From: Comamonas testosteroni TK102
GTDB lineage: Bacteria > Pseudomonadota > Gammaproteobacteria > Burkholderiales > Burkholderiaceae_C
Assembly (NCBI RefSeq): GCF_000739375.1
Contig: NZ_CP006704.1
Span: 5,022,001 to 5,086,000 of the forward strand
Length of the DNA stretch: 64,000 nucleotides
Reading direction: 5' to 3'
In this document: piece after piece, positions 26,554-34,389 of the stretch
Numbering within the stretch: position 1 is the stretch's first letter
Layout of the letters: every line of letters starts with the position of its first letter
Notes under the pieces: generated by a model
Seen by the model: the letters and a program-made list of their open reading frames with translations, nothing else
Database searches by the model: none
What the model was told of the DNA's origin: nothing
Position numbers and translations under genes: made by a program

Positions 26554-29500
26554 ATGGCAGAACAAGACACACCCCCCAGCGGCAAGACCTCCTCCCCAAC
26601 CCCCAGACGGCGCCGCTGGTTGCGAGCACTGGGCTGGGCGGTTGCGGCTGTCCTGCTCACGCTGGCACTGGCACTTGGCAGCCTGCTGTGGTGGATTGGC
26701 AGGGATGACTCCCTCAACCAGACGCTGCAGCGCGTGGCGGGCTGGCTGCCCGCCGACCAGAGCCTGGTGGCCAAGGAGGTCACGGGCAGCGTCAAGAACG
26801 GCGGCCGTATCGGCTGGCTGAAATGGCAAAGCCCGACCATGCAGGTCGAGGTCAATGAAGCACAGATCGGCTGGCAGTTCAGACCTTTGCTGCTGTCCCG
26901 TACGCTCAAGCTGGGCGAAGTCCATATCGCCGAGTTGCGCATTGCCAGCACCCCCGACCCCGACAAACCCGCCAGCGAACCACTGCAGTCGCTGACCCTG
27001 CCGGTGAAGATAGAGCTGCCCTTCAGGATCGATCAGATCATCTGGCAAGGCCCGCCTGAAGCCGTGGTTCAGGACCTCCGCGGTCGCTATGAATACACGG
27101 GCACAGACCATGAACTCAAGGTCAGCAGCCTGCGTTTTGCCCAGGGCGCCTACCAGGCCCAGCTGAAGCTGCAGGGGGCGGCCCCCATGGCCTTGCAGGC
27201 CGAAGCAACAGGCGATGTGCAAGTGCCCAATCCGCTGGACAAAAGCGCTGACGCTCTCAGCACCATTGCCGTGCAGGCCAAGGTGATGGTCGAAGGCACG
27301 CTGGCCACCGACGCGGCCAGACTGGCGATCAAGGCCAATGCCAGCGCTGAAGCATCGGCCCCCGACCCGGGAGCTCAAGACCCGCAGGCAACCAAGCCGA
27401 AGCAAGACAGGAGCGGGGGGGCGCCCGAAGCAGCAACGGCAGCGGCAAGCCCCATGCAGGCCGATGTGGAGGCCAGCATCATGCCCTGGCGCAGCCAGCC
27501 GCTACTGGCAGCCAAGGTCCGGCTCCAGAATCTAGATGTCTCGGCTTTCTGGCCTCAAGGGCCACGCACCCTGTTGACCGGCCAGTTGCAGGCTGGCCCA
27601 GACGAGACCGTTCCCACAGCTGCGAACCTGGAAGCGCAGCCCTGGCTGCTCAACACCCGTTTCAGCAACGCACTGCCCGGCCCCTGGGACAGGCAGCGCC
27701 TGCCCGTGACCGAGCTGACAGCCCGAATCGATTTCGATGGTCAGCAATGGCAGGTTGGCGACTCCCGTATCCAGATTGGCAAGGGCCATATCGCACTCGG
27801 CGGTCAGTTCACTCCGAGCACCCGGTTGTTCGAAGGCCTGGCCACGGTGGAACAGCTCAACCCGGCCGATCTCTACAGCACTCTGGAAGCCTCGCCCTTG
27901 CAGGGCCGGATCAGTGCCAGGGCCGTGCAGGCCGATGTCGACAGCAGCGATCCAGCAGCCAGCAAGATAGTGTTTGACGCCAACCTGCAGGCGGCAGGCA
28001 GCAAGCGCGACAGCCGGGCGCTGCGCATTCAGACCCTGGCTGCCAGCGGCCAGTGGCAGGCCCCGCAGTTGCAGCTGGAAAAGCTGCAGCTGCAAGCCCT
28101 GCAGGCCAGCGTCGATGCCAGGTCCGTGGAGTTCAATACCGAAACCCAGCAGGCCAAGGCCAGGCTCAAGGTCGTCGCTCCCGGTGCGCAACTGAGCATC
28201 GAAGGGCAGATGGGCCCGGCCAGCGGCGCTGTCCAAAGCCAGCTGCAGCTCGGCTCCATGAGCACGCTCACGCAATGGCTGCGCAAGCTGCCGGGCGTCA
28301 AGGACCCGCTGGGCGGTGCGCAGCTTGATGGCAGCGCAGATTTGCAACTGGCCCTGAAGGGCGGTTGGGAAAATCTGCTCAAGCGCCTGAGCGCCGCCCA
28401 TGGTGCGGCCACTCCCGCCAGCGACTTGCAGATTCAGGCCAAGCTGCGCGCCGAGAAAATCCGCTATCTGCCCGTCGGCACCGCAGCCGAGCAGAGCACC
28501 GTCCTGCCTGCGCTGGCACTGAGCATTGACGGCAGCCCCGAAAATGCCAAGGTCGGCCTGACCGCGCAGGCCCAGCAAGCCGGCAAGAGCATTCATCTCG
28601 ACACCGCTTTGCAGGCCGGCCTGGCCAGCGGCAAGGGCATGGCCCCGCTGGACTGGCAGGCCAGCCTGGAAAAGCTGCAGGCCCAGCTCACCCCCGACAA
28701 GAGCAAGCCCGGCCCCTGGGTCGTGCAGCTTCAGCCCGGTGCCCCCGTCCAGATCCAGCAGCGCACCAGCGGCAGCACGGTACTCAGCACCGTCTACCAA
28801 CTCAGCGCCGGCAAGCTGCAGATCACGCCTCCGAAACTGGACCTCAGGCGTACCAGCAGCGAGCCACTGCCTCCCGCCCAGCTGACATGGGAGGCGAACT
28901 CCGTCACCCGTAGCGGCAGCGGCCAATGGGGTGTGCGCAGCGCAGGGCAGGCACTTGGAATTCCACTGGCCTGGGTCGATGCCTTCAGCCTGGGCGATGA
29001 CGATCCGCCACTGGAAGCCGCTGGGATTTCCGGCGACCTGAGCTTCAACGCGCGCTGGAACCTGGACACCCTGGGCAAGGATCTCAAGGCCGATCTCACG
29101 GTCGAGCGCGCCACAGGCGATCTGCGGCTGGCGGTGGACGATGGCTCCAGCACCACCGTCATCCAGACCACCGGCCCCACTGCCACACGCGCCGGCGGCA
29201 CGCGCACGCGCCAGATCGGCGGCGCAGGCATGCGCTCGCGCATCAAGGACATGCGCCTCAACGTGCAGGCCCAGGGCAGCCAGGTCAACGCCAAACTGCT
29301 TTGGGACAGCGAGCGCGCAGGCAAGCTCAGTGCCGACCTGCGCACCCAGCTCAGCTACCAGCAAGACGGCTGGACGCTACCCGCCACAGCGCCTCTGTCC
29401 GGTCAGCTGCACGCCAACATGCCCGACATGGGGCTATGGTCCTTGTTTGCGCCACCAGGCTGGCGCATTCAGGGCAGCTTGGCTGCGGATGCCAGCATCA

Positions 29501-30789
29501 GCGGCACCTTGCAGGACCCCAAGTGGCAGGGCGATATCAAGGCCGATGGGCTCAACATCGTGTCCTTGCTCGATGGCGTGGACCTGCGCGACGGCATTCT
29601 GCGCGCCAAGCTGCAAGGCACCAGACTGGACATCACCGAACTGCGCCTCAAGGGCGGCAAGGGCAGCCAGGCGCGCATTTTGGGCTATAGCGGCAATCTG
29701 ACCCGAGCTCCCGAAGACGGCGGCCAGCTGAACGGCTCGGGCTATGTCCAGTTCACACCACCGGGTACGGGGGCCGAATCGGGCCTGAGCATGAATCTGC
29801 AGGCCAAGGCCAGCAAGCTGCAAGTCCTGGTGCGCGCCGACCGTCAGGTCAGCGTCTCCGGCGATCTGCAGGCCCGGCTGGAGCAAGGCCAGTTCACGCT
29901 GCGCGGCGACCTGACGGTCGACAGAGCCTCCATCATCCTGCCCGAAGAATCCGCGCCATCGCTGGACAAGGATGTGGTGGTGCGCTCGGCGGCATCGCGC
30001 AAGGCCGAAGAGGAGGATCGCCAGCGTAGCGAACAACAGGCCCGCAAGGAGCAGGCCCGCGCCACGCCGCGCAAGGTGCCAGACATTCTCGTCAAGCTCG
30101 ACATGGGACGTGACTTTGCACTGCAGGGCTTTGGCATCACCACGCGACTGCTGGGCCAGCTTGAAGTGCGAGGTGCCAGCTACATCGGCGGCCCGCCCAG
30201 CGTGACCGGAGAAATCCGTACCGAGGAAGGCCGCTACCGCGCCTGGGGACAGTCGCTGAATGTGGAAACCGGGCTGATCCGCTTCAACGGCCCCTACAAC
30301 AACCCCTCGCTGGACATACTAGCGCTGCGCCCGAATATTGCCGTCAAGGCCGGTGTGCAGGTGCTGGGCACAGCCAGCGCGCCACGCGTGCTGCTGTACT
30401 CGGACCCGGCCCTGCCCGACGCGGAAAAACTCTCCTGGGTAGTCATGGGCCGTGACCCTGCCTCCGGCGGGGCCAGCAGCGCCCTGCTTCAGCAGGCCGC
30501 CATGGCCTTGCTGGCTGGCGGCAACAGCTCCAGCGGCAAGATTGCGGGCAGCCTGGGGCTCGATGAAGTCGGCTTCAAAGGCGGCGGGGATGGCACTGAT
30601 GCAGCGGGCGCTGCGCTGACCATGGGCAAGCGCATCTCGGACAAGCTCTATCTGACCTACGAGCAGAGCCTGTCGGGAGCCATGGGCATCATCTACATCT
30701 TCTACGACCTGTCTCGCAGCGTCACCTTGCGCGCTCAGACCGGCATGACCAGCGCCATGGACATCGTCTATACCGTTCGCAAGGATTAA
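26554..30789 (+). CDS. tamB: TamB, inner-membrane translocation/assembly protein
   Basis: Starting at MAEQDTPPSG, two bases after the tamA stop, gives 1411 residues. There is one N-terminal membrane helix (~30-52) followed by a very long beta-rich periplasmic region and a C-terminal DUF490/TamB domain (~1080-1411; NVETGLIRFNGPYNNPSLDI and LSGAMGIIYIFYDLSRSV). TamB spans the periplasm as a hydrophobic-groove lipid conduit and docks on TamA. The much longer open frame reaching back to 25600 runs over tamA and is not used. Confidence 0.93.
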   Translation: MAEQDTPPSGKTSSPTPRRRRWLRALGWAVAAVLLTLALALGSLLWWIGRDDSLNQTLQRVAGWLPADQSLVAKEVTGSVKNGGRIGWLKWQSPTMQVEVNEAQIGWQFRPLLLSRTLKLGEVHIAELRIASTPDPDKPASEPLQSLTLPVKIELPFRIDQIIWQGPPEAVVQDLRGRYEYTGTDHELKVSSLRFAQGAYQAQLKLQGAAPMALQAEATGDVQVPNPLDKSADALSTIAVQAKVMVEGTLATDAARLAIKANASAEASAPDPGAQDPQATKPKQDRSGGAPEAATAAASPMQADVEASIMPWRSQPLLAAKVRLQNLDVSAFWPQGPRTLLTGQLQAGPDETVPTAANLEAQPWLLNTRFSNALPGPWDRQRLPVTELTARIDFDGQQWQVGDSRIQIGKGHIALGGQFTPSTRLFEGLATVEQLNPADLYSTLEASPLQGRISARAVQADVDSSDPAASKIVFDANLQAAGSKRDSRALRIQTLAASGQWQAPQLQLEKLQLQALQASVDARSVEFNTETQQAKARLKVVAPGAQLSIEGQMGPASGAVQSQLQLGSMSTLTQWLRKLPGVKDPLGGAQLDGSADLQLALKGGWENLLKRLSAAHGAATPASDLQIQAKLRAEKIRYLPVGTAAEQSTVLPALALSIDGSPENAKVGLTAQAQQAGKSIHLDTALQAGLASGKGMAPLDWQASLEKLQAQLTPDKSKPGPWVVQLQPGAPVQIQQRTSGSTVLSTVYQLSAGKLQITPPKLDLRRTSSEPLPPAQLTWEANSVTRSGSGQWGVRSAGQALGIPLAWVDAFSLGDDDPPLEAAGISGDLSFNARWNLDTLGKDLKADLTVERATGDLRLAVDDGSSTTVIQTTGPTATRAGGTRTRQIGGAGMRSRIKDMRLNVQAQGSQVNAKLLWDSERAGKLSADLRTQLSYQQDGWTLPATAPLSGQLHANMPDMGLWSLFAPPGWRIQGSLAADASISGTLQDPKWQGDIKADGLNIVSLLDGVDLRDGILRAKLQGTRLDITELRLKGGKGSQARILGYSGNLTRAPEDGGQLNGSGYVQFTPPGTGAESGLSMNLQAKASKLQVLVRADRQVSVSGDLQARLEQGQFTLRGDLTVDRASIILPEESAPSLDKDVVVRSAASRKAEEEDRQRSEQQARKEQARATPRKVPDILVKLDMGRDFALQGFGITTRLLGQLEVRGASYIGGPPSVTGEIRTEEGRYRAWGQSLNVETGLIRFNGPYNNPSLDILALRPNIAVKAGVQVLGTASAPRVLLYSDPALPDAEKLSWVVMGRDPASGGASSALLQQAAMALLAGGNSSSGKIAGSLGLDEVGFKGGGDGTDAAGAALTMGKRISDKLYLTYEQSLSGAMGIIYIFYDLSRSVTLRAQTGMTSAMDIVYTVRKD

Positions 30790-30846
30790 GCATGAAATAT
30801 GCCTCCAGCCCTTTACTGGTAAGCGATAACAGCTATCAGTTCTGAA

Positions 30847-31122
30847 ATGCCACGCAGCCGCACTGCGCTAGAGCAAGCCGCTGGCAAGCTCATACTTCGC
30901 ATCCAGCAGGAATGGATGCAGGAGCTGGGCGAGCCTGCGGCCGCAGACAGCGAGCAGGTCATGAACCGTGCTCATGACCTGCTGCTGGCCGCATCGGCCC
31001 GCCAGCCCGGCCTCGGGCTGCAGCAGCAGTCGATCGAAGAATTTCTGGGCAGGCAATGGCTGCACGGCCATCCTGGCGTGCAGCCATTCGTCAATGATCT
31101 GGCGGCACTGGTGCAGTCCTGA
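30847..31122 (+). CDS. Unrecognised 91-residue protein
   Basis: This short helical protein has 91 residues with no signal or membrane segment. Codon use and the balanced composition (ALEQAAGKLILRIQQEWMQEL and others) make it look coding. It follows tamB after 57 bases and converges on dmeR. No family recognised. Confidence 0.6.
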   Translation: MPRSRTALEQAAGKLILRIQQEWMQELGEPAAADSEQVMNRAHDLLLAASARQPGLGLQQQSIEEFLGRQWLHGHPGVQPFVNDLAALVQS

Positions 31123-31160
31123 TCCATCTATTCAGGCCCTCAGCGGCCTGTTTCCACACC

Positions 31161-31436
31161 TTATTTGACGTAGGAACGCAGCACCTTCACGACCAGCTCC
31201 AGGTCCTGTTCACGCTGCTCGGCCGTTGCAGCTTCGGCACCCAGGTGCTCGCGCATATGGCCTTCTAGCACCTCCAGCATCAAGCCATTGACGGCCCCGC
31301 GCACGGCTGCCAATTGCTGCAGCACCACGCCACAGTCCTGCCCCTCTTCCAGAGCCCGCTCCAGAGCCTGCGTCTGCCCCTTGATGCGGCGGATGCGCGC
31401 GAGCAACGGTTTTTGATTCGAAACGGTATGCGACAT
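31161..31436 (-). CDS. dmeR: RcnR/DmeR-type nickel-cobalt responsive repressor
   Basis: The 91-residue protein belongs to the CsoR/RcnR/FrmR (DUF156) all-helical family. It has His3, Cys35, His60 and His64, the ligand set used by RcnR for Ni(II) and Co(II); formaldehyde-sensing FrmR proteins have Glu at 64. The gene is divergent from a DmeF-type efflux gene, and an RcnR-like operator lies between them, so it should release the operator on metal binding and derepress dmeF. The symbol is based on this pairing. Confidence 0.85.
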   Translation of the reverse strand: MSHTVSNQKPLLARIRRIKGQTQALERALEEGQDCGVVLQQLAAVRGAVNGLMLEVLEGHMREHLGAEAATAEQREQDLELVVKVLRSYVK

Positions 31437-31471
31437 ATGCAGGAATTGTAGTTCTCATGCCGGCATGGAAA

Positions 31472-31492
31472 ATATACTGGGGTAGAGTATAT
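31472..31492. promoter_or_regulatory. RcnR/DmeR-type operator
   Basis: ATATACT and AGTATAT form a 7-bp inverted repeat around GGGGTAG. It matches the RcnR recognition pattern of TACT, a G-tract, and AGTA. It lies in the dmeR-dmeF intergenic space, 16 bases before the dmeF ATG. Confidence 0.75.
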
Positions 31493-31507
31493 GAAAAGAA
31501 GCCAATC

Positions 31508-32467
31508 ATGACCTCATGCACCGACTCCCCCTTATCCCGGCAACACTCCCACAGCTTTGATCAGGGCAATCCGCTGGGCGAAAAAAATGCCAAGCTGGCG
31601 ATGCTGCTGACGCTGGCCATGATGGTGCTGGAAATCACCGCCGGCTATTACCTCAACTCCATGGCCCTGCTGGCCGATGGCTGGCATATGAGTTCACACG
31701 CTCTGGCACTGGGCCTGTCCGTCAGCGCCTATGCCGCGGCGCGCAAGCTGGCCAATGACAGGCGCTTCAGTTTCGGCACCTGGAAGATAGAAATCCTGGC
31801 GGGATACACCAGCGCCATCTGCCTGCTGCTGGTTGCCGCCCTGATGGCTTTTGAATCCATACAGCGCCTGCTGTCTCCGGCCACCATTCAATACCAGCAG
31901 GCCATAGGAGTGGCAACTCTTGGCCTGCTGGTCAATCTGGCTTGTGCCTGGCTGCTCAAGGATGGCCATCACCATCACCACGGCCACAGCCATGAGTCCC
32001 ACCACGATCATCACCATGAACACGACCATGCGCATGGCGACCTGAACCTGCGCTCGGCCTATCTGCATGTGATTGCCGACGCGGCCACATCAGTCATGGC
32101 TATCGCAGCCCTGCTGGGCGGCATGATGCTGGGGCTGGCCTGGCTGGATTCGGTCATGGGCCTGGTCGGCTCCGTGATGGTCGCTGCGTGGGCCTTCAGT
32201 CTGCTGCGCGATAGCAGCCGCGTGCTGCTCGATGCCGAAATGGATGCCCCCGTCGTGCAAGAGGTACGTGATGCCATCGCGCAAGGCCCGCAGCCCGTCA
32301 ACATCACTGACCTTCATGTCTGGCGCGTGGGCAAGAATCACTATGCCTGCATCATCGCAGTCGAGGGCGCTGCCACCGTCACCCCCGACTACATTCGCCA
32401 GCTGCTGTCGGTACACGAAGAACTCACCCACGTCTCTGTCGAAGTCAACCGCACAGAGCCGGCATAA
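31508..32467 (+). CDS. dmeF: DmeF-type cation diffusion facilitator (Co/Ni efflux)
   Basis: The 319-residue protein has six membrane helices and a histidine-rich cytosolic loop (DGHHHHHGHSHESHHDHHHE, ~155-175). The metal-binding motif HMSSHALAL replaces the usual H-x3-D pair, and HVIADAATSV supplies the second. It exports Co2+ and Ni2+ using the proton gradient. I start at MTSCTDSPLS, since the in-frame sequence upstream overlaps the operator. Divergent pairing with dmeR supports the call. Confidence 0.87.
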   Translation: MTSCTDSPLSRQHSHSFDQGNPLGEKNAKLAMLLTLAMMVLEITAGYYLNSMALLADGWHMSSHALALGLSVSAYAAARKLANDRRFSFGTWKIEILAGYTSAICLLLVAALMAFESIQRLLSPATIQYQQAIGVATLGLLVNLACAWLLKDGHHHHHGHSHESHHDHHHEHDHAHGDLNLRSAYLHVIADAATSVMAIAALLGGMMLGLAWLDSVMGLVGSVMVAAWAFSLLRDSSRVLLDAEMDAPVVQEVRDAIAQGPQPVNITDLHVWRVGKNHYACIIAVEGAATVTPDYIRQLLSVHEELTHVSVEVNRTEPA

Positions 32468-32518
32468 ATACGTCGGTTGAAATCAGCAAGCTGGTAACGC
32501 AGGTAGAATCCAGCGTCC

Positions 32519-32593
32519 CTCCCCGTAGTTCAATGGATAGAACGGTCGCCTCCTAAGCGACAGATACAGGTTCGATTCCTGTCGGGGGGACCA
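32519..32593 (+). tRNA. tRNA-Arg (anticodon CCU)
   Basis: The sequence folds as a cloverleaf: acceptor CTCCCCG with CGGGGGG, D-arm GTTC/GAAC, anticodon stem GTCGC/GCGAC with loop CTCCTAA (anticodon CCT), T-arm ACAGG/CCTGT with TTCGATT, discriminator A and encoded CCA. It reads AGG codons. It is the likely integration site of the prophage that starts immediately downstream. Confidence 0.95.
32551..32593. other. Probable attL core (3' end of tRNA-Arg)
   Basis: P2-family and many other prophages recombine in the 3' half of tRNA genes, and phage sequence begins just after this one. The matching attR copy would lie outside the window, so the exact core cannot be set here. Confidence 0.4.
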
Positions 32594-32675
32594 GTAACGC
32601 ATTGATTTTTAATGAGTCCTGGTGGAAACGGGACATAAGTGGGACATTTCCCGCTTTTGACCCTCAGACTTTGAC

Positions 32676-32712
32676 AAACGCAGGCCGTCTTGAACGGCGC
32701 TGCGTTTTTTTT
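32676..32712 (+). terminator. Strong terminator downstream of tRNA-Arg
   Basis: AAACGCAG and CTGCGTTT, with inner GCCGT/ACGGC and a single bulged G, make a long stem followed by eight or more T. It should insulate host tRNA transcription from the prophage. Confidence 0.85.
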
Positions 32713-32795
32713 CGTCCCGACTTCTGCCCAGCTCTGGCAGTCGCGTCGCCATGAGGCGGCGCCTGTAGATGGCCCTGATATAAAAAAGATAGCGT

Positions 32796-32839
32796 TTGCT
32801 TACACAGTAATCTGCGGAATATACTGTACACACATACAG
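32796..32839 (+). promoter_or_regulatory. SOS-regulated promoter with LexA box
   Basis: TTGCTT (32796-32801) and TATACT (32820-32825) are spaced by 18 bases as a sigma70 promoter. A LexA box, CTGT-N8-ACAG (32824-32839; CTGTACACACATACAG), overlaps the -10 element. The following gene starts at 32856. Confidence 0.75.
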
Positions 32840-32855
32840 TATCTGTTAGGTAGCT

Positions 32856-33068
32856 ATGGCGGCAAAGAACTCAGCAAATGAGCAATTTCAGAATGAGATT
32901 GATGATGTGAGCGCATCTGTTCAGGCGCTTTGCGAACTGCTTGCCGCCGCTCAGAACGCCAAGGTAAGCGCCGCCTGCGTGCATGCAATCCTCAAGCCCA
33001 TGGCTCGCCGGCTGGATGTCGTCGCAAGCACTGCGGCAGATGCGCGGCTTGTGCTGAAAACCTCGTAA
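32856..33068 (+). CDS. SOS-controlled small prophage protein of unknown function
   Basis: The 70-residue helical protein (FQNEIDDVSASVQALCELLA, then VHAILKPMARRLDVVASTAA) has no recognised domain. It lies directly downstream of a LexA-box promoter, between the attachment end and the cos site. In phage 186 a LexA-controlled small antirepressor (Tum) triggers induction; this gene may have a similar or a lysogenic-conversion role, but no sequence similarity is claimed. Confidence 0.7.
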   Translation: MAAKNSANEQFQNEIDDVSASVQALCELLAAAQNAKVSAACVHAILKPMARRLDVVASTAADARLVLKTS

Positions 33069-33172
33069 TTTCCCGTAATACAAAATGCAGCCTAGATGCC
33101 ATGCATTGCGTGCATTGGCGCGGCTTAGGGGTGGATCGACCCGGTAGTAATTTGCGCTCCACGAAGCGGGCA

Positions 33173-33191
33173 GGCGCGGCGGGGGCGTCAT
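33173..33191. other. Candidate cos site
   Basis: GGCGCGGCGGGGGCGTCAT resembles the 19-base P2 cohesive end, which starts GGCGAGGCGGGG. Eleven of the first twelve bases agree. The location just outside gene Q is where P2-like phages have cos. Confidence 0.55.
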
Positions 33192-33331
33192 GGCGCGCCA
33201 CGGGGTTGAGGGAGCGGCTTCGGGTCTGGGCTGCAGGCCTGGGTCATGGGTGAAACGGGGCCGGGAATGCCACAAATCGCGGCCTGGGCGCGCGCGGGAG
33301 ACTATGCAAGGGGGTGGCAGGGTGCTGATGC

Positions 33332-33353
33332 AAAAAAGGGCGCCTAGGCGCCC
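33332..33353 (-). terminator. Terminator for the leftward portal-terminase transcript
   Basis: GGGCGCC TA GGCGCCC is a perfect 7-bp hairpin; on the minus strand it is followed by TTTTTT. It ends 26 bases after the portal stop codon. Confidence 0.85.
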
Positions 33354-33378
33354 TGATGCTCTCGGGGGTGGATCGGCT

Positions 33379-34389
33379 TTAGGTTTCGCTGCCCGTCCGG
33401 GGTGCAAACCTCACAATGTCCATGCCTGCCCACTCGTTGAGTGTCTCAAAAAGCCCCTGCAGCGGGACTATTTCATTCTCGTAAAACACCTGCAGGGACT
33501 GGCTGGCATTACCGAAGCCGCCCGTGTTGTTGGGGATGATGCCCAGCAGTCCAGGCGGAACGCGATGCGCGGCCAGCACATCGTCCTTGCTCGCGTTCTT
33601 GATAGCGCTGAAATCATCCTTGGCGGCAATCTCGCTCACGGGTATCAGCTTGAGGCCTTCGGGCTTGCCGCCTGGGGCGTGGACAAACAAATTGCGGAAG
33701 TTGCCCGGCCCCTTGGACTTGCGCAGCTGCTCGCGCAGCTTCTCCACATCTCCATTGCTCACCGCGCTGTCGCTGAGGTACATGATGAAACCAGCGTGGC
33801 TGCCGTTCTCGTAGTAGCGGCGCCGGAAGACCGTGGCCGACTCATTCAGCAGCGCCGACTGCAACGCGCTCAGGTACTCGGGCAGGCCGTACAGCTCCTG
33901 ATTAATGTCAGGCTCGCGCAGATGGAAGACGGAGCCAGGCACAAACTCATGCTCTTCGCGCCAGTTGGGCACGTAGAAATAGCGCTTCTCCTGGCCCCGG
34001 CGCATGTACCGGCTCAGCGAATGTTCAAAACGCATGGTGCGGCCGGACAGCGCGCGGCGTGCTTCAAGGTATCCATTGCCGAACACTAGAAAGTCCGTGG
34101 CCCAGGCCTTGAAGGTTTCGCGCGACATCATCGGGTGCGGGATAAAACTCGATGTCAACAGGTTGCGTTTCAGGTAGATCGCAGAGCTGTGGTGCGGCGA
34201 TGCCCGGAAGGCATCGGCCAACCCATCAAGCGGAAACGGCGGCTCATACCAGCGGCCGTTAAACATTGCTTCCACGTAGTCCAGCAGGCGCAGCCGACTG
34301 ACCGGCTCGGGGTCCCCGAAGGAGAAAACCTCTACCTGCCCTCCCTGTGTTTCAGCCTTGGCCATGGGGGTGGGATTCTTTTTGGTCAT
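33379..34389 (-). CDS. Q: Phage portal protein (GpQ)
   Basis: The 336-residue protein matches the PBSX/P2 portal family: FSFGDPEPV near the start, RHS-like LKRNLLTSSFIPH, VFGNGYLE, and the conserved end AAHRVPPGLLGIIPNNTGGFGN. Twelve copies form the head vertex through which DNA passes. It overlaps the terminase gene by 4 bases. Confidence 0.95.
   Translation of the reverse strand: MTKKNPTPMAKAETQGGQVEVFSFGDPEPVSRLRLLDYVEAMFNGRWYEPPFPLDGLADAFRASPHHSSAIYLKRNLLTSSFIPHPMMSRETFKAWATDFLVFGNGYLEARRALSGRTMRFEHSLSRYMRRGQEKRYFYVPNWREEHEFVPGSVFHLREPDINQELYGLPEYLSALQSALLNESATVFRRRYYENGSHAGFIMYLSDSAVSNGDVEKLREQLRKSKGPGNFRNLFVHAPGGKPEGLKLIPVSEIAAKDDFSAIKNASKDDVLAAHRVPPGLLGIIPNNTGGFGNASQSLQVFYENEIVPLQGLFETLNEWAGMDIVRFAPRTGSET

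Larger units (their letters stand above)
33069..33378. other. Non-coding cos region
   Basis: About 310 bases separate the SOS gene from the portal gene stop. The interval is GC-rich, and holds a cos-like sequence and a terminator for the leftward Q-P transcript. No reading frame looks coding. Confidence 0.6.

Noticed and set aside
24599..26629. 676-codon minus-strand frame opposite tamA
   Set aside because: Antisense shadow; tamA has signal, POTRA and barrel features on the plus strand.
27532..29364. 610-codon minus-strand frame opposite tamB
   Set aside because: Antisense shadow with biased composition.
32504..32509. tRNA-Arg promoter with TAGAAT as -10
   Set aside because: The nearest -35-like TTGAAA is 21 bases away, too far for a confident promoter call.
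33190..34089. 299-codon plus-strand frame over the cos region and portal gene
   Set aside because: It runs antisense to gpQ and through the cos region; no protein similarity seen.
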